Source: Halobacillus fulvus (GTDB taxonomy: Bacteria; Bacillota; Bacilli; Bacillales; Halobacillaceae). Taken from it: a DNA stretch of 63,489 bases. The position numbers were made by a program, and so were the translations under genes. Location of the stretch: contig SCFO01000010.1 in the NCBI GenBank assembly GCA_004078665.1, positions 1 to 63,489 of the forward strand, written 5' to 3'. The number at the start of each line of letters is the position of its first letter. Within the stretch, counting starts at the first letter, position 1. Of this stretch, positions 42,311 to 50,750 are shown in pieces. The notes beneath the pieces were generated by a model. The model worked only from the letters and a program-made list of their open reading frames with translations. It had not been told where the DNA came from and made no database searches.

Positions 42311-42676
42311 TTACTTAAGTTCAACAGATGCGCCAGCTTCTTCAAGCTGAGACTTGATTTCTTCTGCTTCTTCTTTAGATACGCCTTCTTTGACAGCTTT
42401 AGGAGCGTTGTCAACAACGTCCTTCGCGTCTTTAAGACCAAGACCAGTGATTTCGCGTACTGCTTTAACAACTTTGATCTTAGAAGATCCAGCAGATTCA
42501 AGTACTACGTCGAATTCAGTTTGCTCTTCTTCAGCTTCGGCACCAGCAGCACCGCCACCAACTGCAACTGGAGCAGCAGCTGTTACACCAAATTCTTCTT
42601 CAATTGCTTTTACTAGATCGTTAAGCTCAAGAACAGACATTTCTTTAATCGCTTCAATGATTTGTTCGTTAGACAT
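42311..42676 (-). CDS. rplL: 50S ribosomal protein L7/L12
   Basis: A 121-aa bL12 stalk protein with an N-terminal dimerisation domain, an Ala/Gly-rich hinge (about 35-50) and the factor-binding C-terminal domain ([20 protein letters not shown]). Four or more copies bind L10 and recruit translation GTPases. It is 53 bp downstream of rplJ. Confidence 0.98.
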   Translation of the reverse strand: MSNEQIIEAIKEMSVLELNDLVKAIEEEFGVTAAAPVAVGGGAAGAEAEEEQTEFDVVLESAGSSKIKVVKAVREITGLGLKDAKDVVDNAPKAVKEGVSKEEAEEIKSQLEEAGASVELK

Positions 42677-42729
42677 TAGAGATTTCCTCCTTATTAATTT
42701 TAAATATTTTAGGTTAAACGAGCGCTAAC

Positions 42730-43230
42730 TTACGCACTTTCTTCTTCTTTTTGATCCGCGATAGCTTTTGCAGCGTATGCGAAGTTGCGGACAGGCGCTT
42801 GTAGTACGCTGAGTAGCATAGATACAAGACCTTCGTAGCTTGGAAGGTTGGCAAGCTCTTTGATTTGCTCAAGAGCAAGTACTTCTCCTTCGATTACTCC
42901 ACCTTTGATTTCAAGGCTTTCGTGATCTTTCGCGAAGTTGTTCAAAACTTTCGCTGGGGCTACAGCATCGTCGTTATGGAACGCTACTGCTGTCGGTCCA
43001 GTCAAAACGTCGTTAAGGCCAGTGATTCCAGCTTCTTCTGCAGCGAAGCGTGTCATCGTGTTTTTGTAAACTTTGAAGTCTACGCCAGCCTCACGAAGTT
43101 GTGAACGAAGTTCTGTAACTTCGGCAACATCAAGTCCGCGGTAATCTACAAGTACAGCAGATTTACTGTTACGGAACTTTTCAGCCAGATCAGCTACAAT
43201 TTGCTTTTTCTGCTCGATAATAGTGCTCAT
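42730..43230 (-). CDS. rplJ: 50S ribosomal protein L10
   Basis: A 166-aa uL10 stalk base protein starting [19 protein letters not shown]. The start at 43230 follows AGGAGG; an in-frame ATG at 43302 lies within the leader terminator region and is not used. The L10-L12 complex binds its own leader RNA to control rplJ-rplL. Confidence 0.97.
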   Translation of the reverse strand: MSTIIEQKKQIVADLAEKFRNSKSAVLVDYRGLDVAEVTELRSQLREAGVDFKVYKNTMTRFAAEEAGITGLNDVLTGPTAVAFHNDDAVAPAKVLNNFAKDHESLEIKGGVIEGEVLALEQIKELANLPSYEGLVSMLLSVLQAPVRNFAYAAKAIADQKEEESA

Positions 43231-43278
43231 CGTTCCACCTCCTATTGACTTTTCATCATACCGTTTCGGAAGGTTTAC

Positions 43279-43405
43279 AAAAAAGTACCTCCATGTAGAC
43301 ATGGAGGTACGTATGAACAGTGCAGGGCCATCAGGCGCTGTCCTGTATATTCACACACCTCGGCAGGAGATTAAGCGATCTCTCGCACCTGCTGTCTACG
43401 GTATA
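43279..43405 (-). ncRNA. L10 leader (ribosomal protein autoregulatory leader)
   Basis: The minus-strand RNA carries GTAGACAGCAGGTGC paired with CTTAATCTCCTGCCGAGG, the conserved kink-turn-containing L10(L12)4-binding stem. Downstream is a 12-bp attenuator stem, GTACCTCCATGT with ACATGGAGGTAC, followed by TTTTTTG (43279-43310). Binding of L10-L12 promotes the terminator in B. subtilis. Rfam class: L10_leader. Confidence 0.92.
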
Positions 43406-43431
43406 ACGTATTCATTTATACAACACTACTG

Positions 43432-43460
43432 ATTATAAGGAATCGATAGTGGAAAGTCAA
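43432..43460 (-). promoter_or_regulatory. Sigma-A promoter of rplJ-rplL
   Basis: The minus strand reads TTGACT (43455-43460), 17 nt, and a perfect TATAAT (43432-43437), just after the rplA stop and upstream of the L10 leader. Confidence 0.8.
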
Positions 43461-43471
43461 CAATAAATTTA

Positions 43472-44167
43472 TTACTTCGTAAATTTAGAAACGTCAACTT
43501 TGATTCCAGGTCCCATTGTCGCTGAAACCGCTGCGTTACGCATATACGTTCCTTTAGAAGCTTGTGGCTTCGCTTTAACAAGAGCATCTGTGATCGCTTC
43601 GAAGTTTTCAACAAGCTTTTCTTGATCGAAAGAAGCTTTTCCGATTGGCACGTGGATGTTTGCAGCTTTATCTACACGGTATTCAACCTTACCAGCTTTG
43701 ATTTCGTTCACAGCTTTTTCAACTTCGAACGTTACAGTTCCTGTTTTAGGGTTCGGCATAAGACCTTTTGGTCCTAGTACACGACCAAGCTTACCAACTT
43801 CAGCCATCATGTCAGGAGTTGCTACAACGACATCAAAATCGAACCAACCTTGGTTGATCTTGTTGATGAGGTCCTGCTCTCCTACGTAGTCTGCACCAGC
43901 AGCTTCTGCTTCTTTCGCTTTATCACCTTTAGCGAAAACAAGCACACGCTGAGATTTACCTGTACCATTTGGAAGCACCATCGCTCCACGGATTTGCTGG
44001 TCCGCTTTCTTAGGGTCAACCCCAAGACGGAACGCTGCTTCGATTGTTTCATCAAAGTTTGCTTTAGCCGTTTGTTTTACGAGTTCAATCGCTTCTTGAA
44101 CTTCGTAAGATTTCGTGCGGTCAACAAGCTTTTGAAGCTCTTGTTGTTTTTTTGTTTTCTTAGCCAT
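43472..44167 (-). CDS. rplA: 50S ribosomal protein L1
   Basis: A 231-aa uL1 protein forming the mobile E-site stalk ([21 protein letters not shown]). L1 also autoregulates L11-L1 translation in other bacteria. It follows rplK by 116 nt, including a strong hairpin. Confidence 0.98.
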   Translation of the reverse strand: MAKKTKKQQELQKLVDRTKSYEVQEAIELVKQTAKANFDETIEAAFRLGVDPKKADQQIRGAMVLPNGTGKSQRVLVFAKGDKAKEAEAAGADYVGEQDLINKINQGWFDFDVVVATPDMMAEVGKLGRVLGPKGLMPNPKTGTVTFEVEKAVNEIKAGKVEYRVDKAANIHVPIGKASFDQEKLVENFEAITDALVKAKPQASKGTYMRNAAVSATMGPGIKVDVSKFTK

Positions 44168-44215
44168 TATTATTTCCTCCTCGTTGTGGTTTTAACGGAT
44201 TGTCCTCCCACGAAT

Positions 44216-44258
44216 AAAGGTTGCGAAAGGGTTATAAAACTCCAGTTCCGCAACCTTT
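44216..44258 (-). promoter_or_regulatory. 10-bp hairpin between rplK and rplA
   Basis: AAAGGTTGCG and CGCAACCTTT are perfect arms around a 23-nt loop in the 116-nt gap. The following sequence is ATTCGTGGG, not a T run, so this is not a standard terminator. It could be a processing or protein-binding site upstream of the rplA Shine-Dalgarno. Confidence 0.5.
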
Positions 44259-44283
44259 TCCTATCTACAATGACGTTGTGGGA

Positions 44284-44709
44284 TTAGTCTTCGATGGTAA
44301 TTCCCATGCTGCGCGCTGTACCTTCAACCATGCGCATTGCAGCTTCAACGTCTGCAGCGTTTAAGTCAGGCATTTTTGTTTCTGCGATTTCACGAACCTG
44401 GTCGCGTTTAACAGAAGCAACTTTGTTACGGTTTGGCTCACCAGAACCTGACTCGATACCAGCCGCTTTCTTAAGAAGAACAGCAGCAGGTGGAGTTTTC
44501 GTCACAAATGTAAATGAACGGTCCTCAAAAACCGTGATTTCTACTGGAATGATCATACCCGCCTGATCTTGCGTGCGAGCGTTAAACTCCTTACAGAAAC
44601 CCATGATGTTAATTCCAGCCTGACCTAGTGCCGGTCCTACTGGCGGTGCTGGGTTAGCTTTCCCCGCAGGAATCTGAAGCTTTACAACATTAATAACTTT
44701 TTTAGCCAC
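44284..44709 (-). CDS. rplK: 50S ribosomal protein L11
   Basis: A 141-aa uL11 protein of the GTPase-associated centre ([20 protein letters not shown]), needed for RelA-type stringent signalling and thiostrepton binding. The start is GTG at 44709, after AAGGAGGTG; the longer open frame to 44772 is leader. Confidence 0.97.
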   Translation of the reverse strand: MAKKVINVVKLQIPAGKANPAPPVGPALGQAGINIMGFCKEFNARTQDQAGMIIPVEITVFEDRSFTFVTKTPPAAVLLKKAAGIESGSGEPNRNKVASVKRDQVREIAETKMPDLNAADVEAAMRMVEGTARSMGITIED

Positions 44710-44783
44710 GAGACACACCTCCTTAAAGTCCGTGATGTGGTAATAGGGTTGGTCCCCTCCCACTCTTTGCAATATGCATCAAC

Positions 44784-44798
44784 GCCCCGTTTCGGGGC
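44784..44798 (-). other. GC-rich hairpin in the rplK leader
   Basis: GCCCCG and CGGGGC arms close a 3-nt loop in the short leader between the rplK promoter and gene. It lacks a T run. Its role is unknown; leader-mediated control by a ribosomal protein is one possibility. Confidence 0.4.
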
Positions 44799-44815
44799 AC
44801 ATAAAGAACATAAGA

Positions 44816-44844
44816 ATTTTAGCATTTCTATTCGAACATTGCAA
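44816..44844 (-). promoter_or_regulatory. Sigma-A promoter of rplK-rplA
   Basis: The minus strand reads TTGCAA (44839-44844), 17 nt, and TAAAAT (44816-44821), in the nusG-rplK gap. Confidence 0.7.
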
Positions 44845-44869
44845 GGGGGAGGAAGATTTTTTTATAAAA

Positions 44870-45406
44870 TTACAGTTTCTCGATTTGAGAAAAGTCCAGC
44901 TCGACTGGCGTTTCCCGTCCGAACATATTGACGTGAACTTTCACTTTCTGTTTATCCAAATCAATATATTCGATCGTACCTGTGAAGTTTGCGAAAGGTC
45001 CATCGACCACTTTGACACTTTCCTTCACTTCGAAGTCCACTTCTGTCTTCGGTTCGTCGTTCATACCCATGCGAGTGAGCACCGTTTCGACTTCTTCCGG
45101 CAAGAGAGGGATCGGTTTGGATCCTGAACCAGTGGACCCTACGAATCCAGTGACACCCGGAGTATTCCGAACGACATACCACGAATCATCGGTCATGACC
45201 ATTTCCGCTAACACATAACCAGGGAACACTTTCTTCTTCGATACCTTACGCTTGCCATTTTTAATTTCAGCCTCTTCGTCTTCAGGAACAAGGACGCGGA
45301 AAATTTTATCTTCCATTCCCATTGATTCGACGCGCTTTTCTAAGTTGGCTCTAACTTTGTTTTCATAACCTGAATAGGTGTGAACCACATACCATCTTTT
45401 TTCCAT
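44870..45406 (-). CDS. nusG: Transcription termination/antitermination factor NusG
   Basis: A 178-aa protein. The NGN domain (about 1-120: MEKRWYVVHTYSGYENKV) binds RNA polymerase; the KOW domain at the C-terminus (VDGPFANFTGTIEYID) recruits partners. The start is fixed by the family N-terminus, but no Shine-Dalgarno lies within 15 nt; GGGAGG is 25 nt upstream, separated by a small hairpin (45414-45429). It is separated from secE by a terminator-like stem, so it may have its own promoter (TTGGAA, 18 nt, TATAAG). Confidence 0.97.
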   Translation of the reverse strand: MEKRWYVVHTYSGYENKVRANLEKRVESMGMEDKIFRVLVPEDEEAEIKNGKRKVSKKKVFPGYVLAEMVMTDDSWYVVRNTPGVTGFVGSTGSGSKPIPLLPEEVETVLTRMGMNDEPKTEVDFEVKESVKVVDGPFANFTGTIEYIDLDKQKVKVHVNMFGRETPVELDFSQIEKL

Positions 45407-45413
45407 GATTACA

Positions 45414-45438
45414 GGACAAGTGCTTGCCCTTCCCTCCC
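45414..45438 (-). promoter_or_regulatory. Hairpin-bridged Shine-Dalgarno of nusG
   Basis: GGGAGG lies at about 45433-45438 and the nusG ATG at 45404-45406. Between them GGGCAAG pairs with CTTGTCC (one G-U) at 45414-45429. Folding removes 16 nt and leaves about 10 nt between the ribosome-binding site and start. Confidence 0.5.
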
Positions 45439-45471
45439 TTATATCAAAATTGGTGAAAGTATTCCAACATG

Positions 45472-45496
45472 AAAAAACCCGCTGAACGGGTTTTTT
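45472..45496 (-). terminator. Terminator-like hairpin between secE and nusG
   Basis: AAAAAACCCG pairs with CGGGTTTTTT around 5 nt, with T runs on both strands. It lies in the secE-nusG gap, genes usually cotranscribed in Bacilli. Confidence 0.85.
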
Positions 45497-45536
45497 GAGT
45501 AAGTCTATCTTCTATTATAGCATAAACCAGACTCTA

Positions 45537-45713
45537 TTATTCTCCAGAAATCAGTTCAAGAATCTCAGAAATTCCAAGGTCAACGATTGCGAAGAACACA
45601 GATACGAAAGCAACGGTGCTAATAACAGTAATCGTATAACGTGTTAATGCTTTGCCTTTAGGCCAGCTGACTTTACGCATTTCTCGAGCTACATTCTTAA
45701 AAAACTTAACCAT
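45537..45713 (-). CDS. secE: SecE, preprotein translocase subunit
   Basis: A 58-aa single-span membrane protein, MVKFFKNVAREMRKVSWPK, with one hydrophobic helix (about 27-50). The conserved REMRKVSWP amphipathic helix precedes the helix. SecE stabilises the SecY channel. It lies between rpmG and nusG. Confidence 0.96.
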   Translation of the reverse strand: MVKFFKNVAREMRKVSWPKGKALTRYTITVISTVAFVSVFFAIVDLGISEILELISGE

Positions 45714-45754
45714 GCTGTTATACCCCCAAACTTGCGCCTTGCTTCTCGCTGTCT

Positions 45755-45904
45755 CTATTTTGTTTCACGATGCAACGTATGTTTTCCACACCGTTTGCAA
45801 AACTTTCGAACTTCCAGACGCTCGGATTGATTCGTTCGATTTGTATATGAACTGTAGTTTCGACTTAAACATTCTGTACAGGCTAAAATCACTTTATTCC
45901 TCAT
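45755..45904 (-). CDS. rpmG: 50S ribosomal protein L33
   Basis: A 49-aa bL33 zinc-ribbon protein, [19 protein letters not shown] with CTEC and CKRC. The start at 45904 fits the family and lies after AGAGGGG. It is a zinc-form paralogue in the usual place before secE. Confidence 0.94.
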   Translation of the reverse strand: MRNKVILACTECLSRNYSSYTNRTNQSERLEVRKFCKRCGKHTLHRETK

Positions 45905-45946
45905 CATATAACCCCTCTCATTCTCAGAGGTTGACACACTCCGTAT

Positions 45947-45975
45947 AATGTAGCACGCAAGCGCCCGGCTGTCAA
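45947..45975 (-). promoter_or_regulatory. Candidate sigma-A promoter of rpmG-secE
   Basis: The minus strand reads TTGACA (45970-45975), 17 nt, and TACATT (45947-45952), upstream of rpmG and just after the sigH stop. Confidence 0.5.
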
Positions 45976-45982
45976 TCTGAGT

Positions 45983-46639
45983 TTACAGGGTTATTTCGCT
46001 GACTTCCAAATACTTTTCCAATTTGCGTTTCACTCTCTGTAAAGCGTTATCAATTGATTTCACGTGACGATCCAGCTCAACAGATATCTCCTGGTAGGAA
46101 CGGCCATCCAAGTAGAGGGCCAATACCTTTTTTTCTAAATCGCTGAGCAGCTCTGAAATTCTCTCTTCCATATCAAAAAACTTCTCTTTGTTGACGATCA
46201 ACTCCTGAGGGTCAATCGCTTTCGAACCTGCAATCACATCTAACAACGTCCGGTCTGACTCTTCATCATAAATCGGCTTGTCCAAAGAAACATAGGAATT
46301 TAACGGAATGTGCTTCTGTCTCGTAGCTGTCTTGATGGCGGTAATGATCTGACGGGTAACACATAGCTCGGCAAACGCTTTGAAGGAAGATAGCTTCCCT
46401 TCCCTATAATCACGGATCGCCTTATAAAGTCCAATCATCCCTTCTTGAACAATGTCTTCACGATCTGCGCCAATAAGAAAATACGTCCGGGCTTTAGCTC
46501 GAACGAAATTCTTGTACTTATTAATCAAATAATCCAATGCCTGAACCTGACCTTGATTAATCCGCTCAATGACCGCTTCATCATCTAGTTTACTTAGATC
46601 CAATTCGTCGATGTCTTTCTCCGTTTGAATGATGCTCAC
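45983..46639 (-). CDS. sigH: Sigma-H, RNA polymerase sigma factor (stationary phase and sporulation)
   Basis: A 218-aa sigma-70-family factor. Region 2 contains NFVRAKARTYFLIGADREDIVQEG-type core binding and -10 recognition (split here), and region 4 ends with RSYQEISVELDRHVKSIDNAL. SigH drives early sporulation and competence genes in B. subtilis. The start is GTG at 46639 after a G-rich ribosome-binding site. It is monocistronic or leads into rpmG and has its own sigma-A promoter. Confidence 0.97.
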   Translation of the reverse strand: MSIIQTEKDIDELDLSKLDDEAVIERINQGQVQALDYLINKYKNFVRAKARTYFLIGADREDIVQEGMIGLYKAIRDYREGKLSSFKAFAELCVTRQIITAIKTATRQKHIPLNSYVSLDKPIYDEESDRTLLDVIAGSKAIDPQELIVNKEKFFDMEERISELLSDLEKKVLALYLDGRSYQEISVELDRHVKSIDNALQRVKRKLEKYLEVSEITL

Positions 46640-46677
46640 ACAGGATCCCCCCGACCGTGCTTCCTCAATATAGAAAT

Positions 46678-46707
46678 ATTATACAGGAAGGTTTTTGGTA
46701 GCGTCAA
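46678..46707 (-). promoter_or_regulatory. Sigma-A promoter of sigH
   Basis: The minus strand reads TTGACG (46702-46707), 18 nt, and TATAAT (46678-46683), 39 nt before the sigH GTG. In B. subtilis sigH is under a sigma-A promoter repressed by AbrB. Confidence 0.75.
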
Positions 46708-46720
46708 CAAGTTGTCAGAA

Positions 46721-47230
46721 TTATTTATCTCCTCTACGCCACTTTTCGAATAAATCTCTCATTTCTTTATTCATCGGAATCTTAGGCTGATTTTGAACCT
46801 GATTGTGCGTTTCGACATCTTTTTTTATTTCACCTTCAATATTTTTCACTTCGATATACAGCTCTCGCGCTGATTTACGGAAGGCTCCCTGACCGAAAAT
46901 TGTCCGCTGCTCCGCAAAGTCTGAAGTTGCGACATACACTTGCGTCCGAACATCATTCAATTCGCCCGCCAGCTTCTCGATCCGTTCGTCTGCTGTTTCA
47001 TTTTCTTTTGTAAAAATGACCTCGACTTTATGATCTTCATGCTTTCTGGCGATCCCCCGTACATGATAAGCGTCAAAAACGACAATGATCCGGTCCCCTG
47101 TATAGGACTGGTATTCGGCCATCATGTCGATGAGGAGATCGCGGGCCTGACCGAGATCTTTTTCTTTCAGCCGCTTCAACTCGGGCCAGGCACCGATCAT
47201 ATTATAACCGTCCACAATGAGAACAATCAT
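46721..47230 (-). CDS. rae1: Rae1 (YacP), ribosome-dependent mRNA endonuclease
   Basis: A 169-aa NYN-domain protein with acidic residues VDGYNMI, FDAYHV and ATSDFAEQ at the putative catalytic site. B. subtilis Rae1 enters the A site and cleaves certain mRNAs. It follows rlmB by 3 nt, a conserved arrangement. Confidence 0.93.
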   Translation of the reverse strand: MIVLIVDGYNMIGAWPELKRLKEKDLGQARDLLIDMMAEYQSYTGDRIIVVFDAYHVRGIARKHEDHKVEVIFTKENETADERIEKLAGELNDVRTQVYVATSDFAEQRTIFGQGAFRKSARELYIEVKNIEGEIKKDVETHNQVQNQPKIPMNKEMRDLFEKWRRGDK

Positions 47231-47233
47231 AAT

Positions 47234-47977
47234 CTATTCTCCAATCGGATGACGCTTCCGGTACACTTCATACATGAGAAGTGAAGCTGCCACAGAGGCA
47301 TTCAAAGAAGTCACTTTCCCAGCCATAGGCAGACTGACGGTCCAGTCACATTTGTCTTTCGTTAAACGGCTCATACCCTTACCTTCACTGCCGATAACGA
47401 GGGCAAGAGGCAATTTGCCGTCCAGCTGGCGATAGTCTTCTGCACCGTTCGCATCCGTACCTACTACCCACACAAAGCGTTCCTTCAGCTCATCAAGCGT
47501 TCTCGCCAGATTCGTTACACGAGCGACCGGAATGTATTCGATCGCCCCCGTGGACGTTTTGGCAACCGTCGCTGTCAGTGCGACTGAACGCCGCTTCGGA
47601 ATAATAACGCCATGGGCACCTGCCGCATCTGCCGTTCTAAGAATCGAGCCGAGGTTGTGCGGGTCTTCGATTTCATCACAGACAATGAAAAACGGTTCCT
47701 CTCCCTTTTCTTCCGCTCTCGCAAACAGATCGTCGACATCACTGTAGTCATAAGCAGCGACAGACGCGATGACACCTTGGTGGTTGCCATCGACAAGCTG
47801 ATCAATTTTTTTCTTCGGTACTTTTTGTACGATGACCCCATTTTCTTTCGCCAGCTGCTCAAGCTTTTTATAGGCTTGGTGCTGTAGCTGGTCGGTGACC
47901 ATCACCTTATTAATCGAACGCCCAGATTTCAAAGCTTCTTGAACAGGGTTCTTCCCGATAATCCATTCATTGTTCAT
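47234..47977 (-). CDS. rlmB: RlmB/TrmH-family 23S rRNA 2'-O-ribose methyltransferase
   Basis: A 247-aa SPOUT methyltransferase. The N-terminal substrate-binding domain (GKNPVQEAL) precedes the trefoil-knot domain with [16 protein letters not shown] and [12 protein letters not shown]. In Bacilli the gene is yacO or rlmB; the target is Gm2251 of 23S rRNA by analogy. It overlaps mrnC by 4 nt. Confidence 0.94.
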   Translation of the reverse strand: MNNEWIIGKNPVQEALKSGRSINKVMVTDQLQHQAYKKLEQLAKENGVIVQKVPKKKIDQLVDGNHQGVIASVAAYDYSDVDDLFARAEEKGEEPFFIVCDEIEDPHNLGSILRTADAAGAHGVIIPKRRSVALTATVAKTSTGAIEYIPVARVTNLARTLDELKERFVWVVGTDANGAEDYRQLDGKLPLALVIGSEGKGMSRLTKDKCDWTVSLPMAGKVTSLNASVAASLLMYEVYRKRHPIGE

Positions 47978-48381
47978 TCCTCTCCACTCCTTTCTTCAAT
48001 TAATTGAATTGCACTATGGATGAGCTCGTGAAGACGCTCCTCCTGCTTGTCCAAATATAAAAAGCCGAGCACCGCTTCAAACGCAGTGGAATAACGATAC
48101 GTTTGAACGCTGGTGTTTTTCGGGACGGACCCGGACTTGGCGTTTCGCCCGCGCCTGAGTACGCCCTCCTCTTCTTCTGTCAGCATAGACTGCTCCTGCC
48201 AGTATTCCACGACCTTCGCCTGCGCCTTCGCTGATACGAACTTCACCGCCGCCTGGTGCAGCTGCTGCGGCTGGACCTTCCCTTTTTCTAAAAGATGCTC
48301 TCTGACATGGAGCTCGTAAACGGAATCGCCCATATAGGCGAGGGCAAGACTTTTCATCTGTTTGACGTTCGAGATCGCCAT
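47974..48381 (-). CDS. mrnC: Mini-ribonuclease III
   Basis: A 135-aa RNase III catalytic domain without the dsRNA-binding domain. The catalytic signature is [15 protein letters not shown] with Asp19. It matures 23S rRNA ends in B. subtilis. It overlaps rlmB by 4 nt and follows cysS by 5 nt. Confidence 0.95.
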   Translation of the reverse strand: MAISNVKQMKSLALAYMGDSVYELHVREHLLEKGKVQPQQLHQAAVKFVSAKAQAKVVEYWQEQSMLTEEEEGVLRRGRNAKSGSVPKNTSVQTYRYSTAFEAVLGFLYLDKQEERLHELIHSAIQLIEERSGEE

Positions 48382-48386
48382 ATCCT

Positions 48387-49787
48387 TTACCCTCGTTTCC
48401 AGCGCGTTCCTTGTGACGTATCCTCAAGGATGATGTTCTGCTCTTTCAATTCATCACGAATTTGGTCTGCGCGCTCAAAATTACGATCCTTACGCGCCTG
48501 AATACGCTCTTCGATCAAGGCTTCAATCTCTTCATCCAGAAGTTCTTCCTGAACGTCCAGTTCAAGTCCGAGCACATTTGAAAGCTCTTTGAGAACCTCT
48601 TCAAACGCTTCTAATACTTGAGAGTGTGTCTGTTCATTCTGAAGATAAAGGTTGGCTGATTTCGCCAGATCGAAAAGGACGGAAATGGCATTCGCCGTAT
48701 TGAAATCATCGTCCATTTCTTTGATGAACTGCTCTTTATGAGCGGTGATCTGATCGAGCCACTCCTGATAGTTTTCCGTTAAATCCAAACTCGTCGCTTT
48801 CCGGTGCTTCACATTCTCATACGCATTTTTCAAGCGATCAAAACTGCTTTTCGCTCCCTTCAAGAGCTCATTGCTGAAGTTGATCGGGTGGCGGTACTGA
48901 ACGCTTAGCATGAAGAAGCGGATCACTTGCGGGTCATGCTCTTTGACGAGATCGTGGGCCAAAACAAAGTTACCAAGAGACTTCGACATCTTTTCATTCT
49001 CAATATTGATATACCCGTTATGCATCCAGTATCGAGCAAACGATGTGTCGTTATGCGCTTCCGACTGGGCAATCTCATTTTCGTGGTGCGGGAACGTCAA
49101 ATCTTGGCCCCCGGCATGGATATCAATCGTATCGCCCAAGTATTTCTTCGCCATCGCTGAACACTCGATGTGCCAGCCTGGACGTCCTTCTCCCCATGGG
49201 CTCTCCCATGAGATCTCACCTGGTTTCGCTTCTTTCCAAAGCGTGAAGTCGAGCGGGTCTTCCTTTTTCTCACCGACTTCAATTCGTGCTCCCGAGCGTA
49301 GTTCGTCAATCGACTGATGAGAGAGCTTTCCGTAACCATCGAACGCACGAGTGCGGAAATAGACATCGCCATCCGATTCATAAGCGAATCCTTTATCAAT
49401 CAGGCCTTTAATGAATCCGATGATTTCATCCATGTTTTCCGTCACGCGCGGATGATCGACCGCTTCTTTCACACCAAGTGTTCCGACGTCCTCTTTATAC
49501 GCCGTAATAAAGCGGTCGGCAATATCGGAAACTTCTTCCCCCATTTCGTTCGCTGCTTTGATCAATTTATCATCAACATCCGTGAAGTTGAGGACGTAAT
49601 GCACACCATAGCCGCGATACTCGAAATAACGACGGACCGTATCGAATACGATCGCCGGCCGTGCATTTCCGATGTGGATGTAATTGTAGACGGTCGGACC
49701 GCACACGTACATCTTCACTTTTCCTTCTTCGATCGGCTGAAACGGTTCCTTTTTACGTGTCAATGTATTATAAATGCGAATGCTCAC
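48387..49787 (-). CDS. cysS: Cysteinyl-tRNA synthetase
   Basis: A 466-aa class I enzyme. The HIGH motif is HIGN in [12 protein letters not shown], with zinc ligands C29, the Cys of HIECSAM and a His-Glu pair in PHHENE; the KMSKS loop is KMSKSLGN. The start is GTG at 49787, after AAAGGAG. It follows cysE by 1 nt, and both are under the Cys T-box. Confidence 0.98.
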   Translation of the reverse strand: MSIRIYNTLTRKKEPFQPIEEGKVKMYVCGPTVYNYIHIGNARPAIVFDTVRRYFEYRGYGVHYVLNFTDVDDKLIKAANEMGEEVSDIADRFITAYKEDVGTLGVKEAVDHPRVTENMDEIIGFIKGLIDKGFAYESDGDVYFRTRAFDGYGKLSHQSIDELRSGARIEVGEKKEDPLDFTLWKEAKPGEISWESPWGEGRPGWHIECSAMAKKYLGDTIDIHAGGQDLTFPHHENEIAQSEAHNDTSFARYWMHNGYINIENEKMSKSLGNFVLAHDLVKEHDPQVIRFFMLSVQYRHPINFSNELLKGAKSSFDRLKNAYENVKHRKATSLDLTENYQEWLDQITAHKEQFIKEMDDDFNTANAISVLFDLAKSANLYLQNEQTHSQVLEAFEEVLKELSNVLGLELDVQEELLDEEIEALIEERIQARKDRNFERADQIRDELKEQNIILEDTSQGTRWKRG

Positions 49788-49788
49788 G

Positions 49789-50439
49789 TTACTTCACTCC
49801 TTTTGCTTCTTTTAGTTCTTCCCGAAGTTTTTCGATTTCCTTCTCCAAATGGTTCAGTCGGTCATAGACAGGGTCCGGGAGCTTGTGGTGATCCAAATCT
49901 TTCTGTCGTACCTTCTTCCCGTCCTGGACGACGACAATGCCCGGAATCCCGACAACGGTCGAATTATCCGGCACGTCCTTCAGCACCACCGAACCTGCCC
50001 CGATTTTCGAATTCTCCCCTATCGTGATCGAACCGAGCACCTTCGCTCCGGTCGCGACTAGTGAATTATCGAGCAGAGTCGGATGACGCTTCCCTTTTTC
50101 TTTTCCCGTTCCCCCGAGGGTCACCCCTTGGAAAATGGTGACGTTATCACCGATTTCACACGTTTCCCCGATGACGACCCCCATTCCATGGTCGATGAAG
50201 AAACGCTTGCCGATCTTGGCACCAGGATGAATCTCAATCCCTGTAAAGAAACGGCTGATTTGTGAAATGAGACGGGCTAGGAAGAAAAATTTACGTTTGA
50301 AACAAGCATGGGCCACCCGATGCGCCCAAATGGCATGTAAGCCTGAATACGTCAAAATCACTTCCACATAAGAACGAGCCGCTGGGTCCTGGTCAAACAC
50401 CACGTCTACATCTTCTTTAAACATCTTGAATAGCCCCAT
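49789..50439 (-). CDS. cysE: Serine O-acetyltransferase
   Basis: A 216-aa left-handed parallel beta-helix acyltransferase that makes O-acetylserine, the cysteine precursor. Motifs: [39 protein letters not shown] and KRHPTL. The C-terminal coiled tail ([19 protein letters not shown]) is long, like Bacilli. It is first behind the T-box. Confidence 0.97.
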   Translation of the reverse strand: MGLFKMFKEDVDVVFDQDPAARSYVEVILTYSGLHAIWAHRVAHACFKRKFFFLARLISQISRFFTGIEIHPGAKIGKRFFIDHGMGVVIGETCEIGDNVTIFQGVTLGGTGKEKGKRHPTLLDNSLVATGAKVLGSITIGENSKIGAGSVVLKDVPDNSTVVGIPGIVVVQDGKKVRQKDLDHHKLPDPVYDRLNHLEKEIEKLREELKEAKGVK

Positions 50440-50466
50440 ACTTGCCCTCCTTTATTCAATCAATCA

Positions 50467-50712
50467 AAAAAACGCGCCCCTGTGCCCTCAGGCACAGAGA
50501 CGCGTCATGCGTGGTTCCACTCTGCTTGGGAAAATCCATTCCCCACTTTTTCCTGATAACGGCAGGCAGCCGCTTCCGCTTACTACTTTCAGCAGGAAGA
50601 CTCTGAGGTGCATTTCAAAGGGTTCACTCCAAACCACTTTCAGCCAGCGGTGGTTTTCTCTGTAGAAATGAACGGACCTTCTACTTCTCCTCATCAACGT
50701 TTCGTATCGTTA
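50467..50712 (-). ncRNA. Cys-specific T-box riboswitch of cysE-cysS
   Basis: The minus-strand leader carries GATGAGGAGAAGTAGAAG (stem I base), a specifier loop with TGC (Cys; 50610-50612), the T-box AAGCAGAGTGGAACCACGC and a terminator ACGCGTCTCTGTGCC/GGCACAGGGGCGCGT plus TTTTTTT (50467-50503). Uncharged tRNA-Cys should favour the antiterminator and turn on cysE-cysS. This explains the whole gltX-cysE gap. Confidence 0.95.
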
Positions 50713-50717
50713 TTCTA

Positions 50718-50746
50718 ACTATATGATAAATAAAAGGGTTTGTGAA
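50718..50746 (-). promoter_or_regulatory. Sigma-A promoter of the cysE T-box
   Basis: The minus strand reads TTCACA (50741-50746), 17 nt, and TATAGT (50718-50723), just downstream of the gltX stop. Confidence 0.7.
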
Positions 50747-50750
50747 AGGT

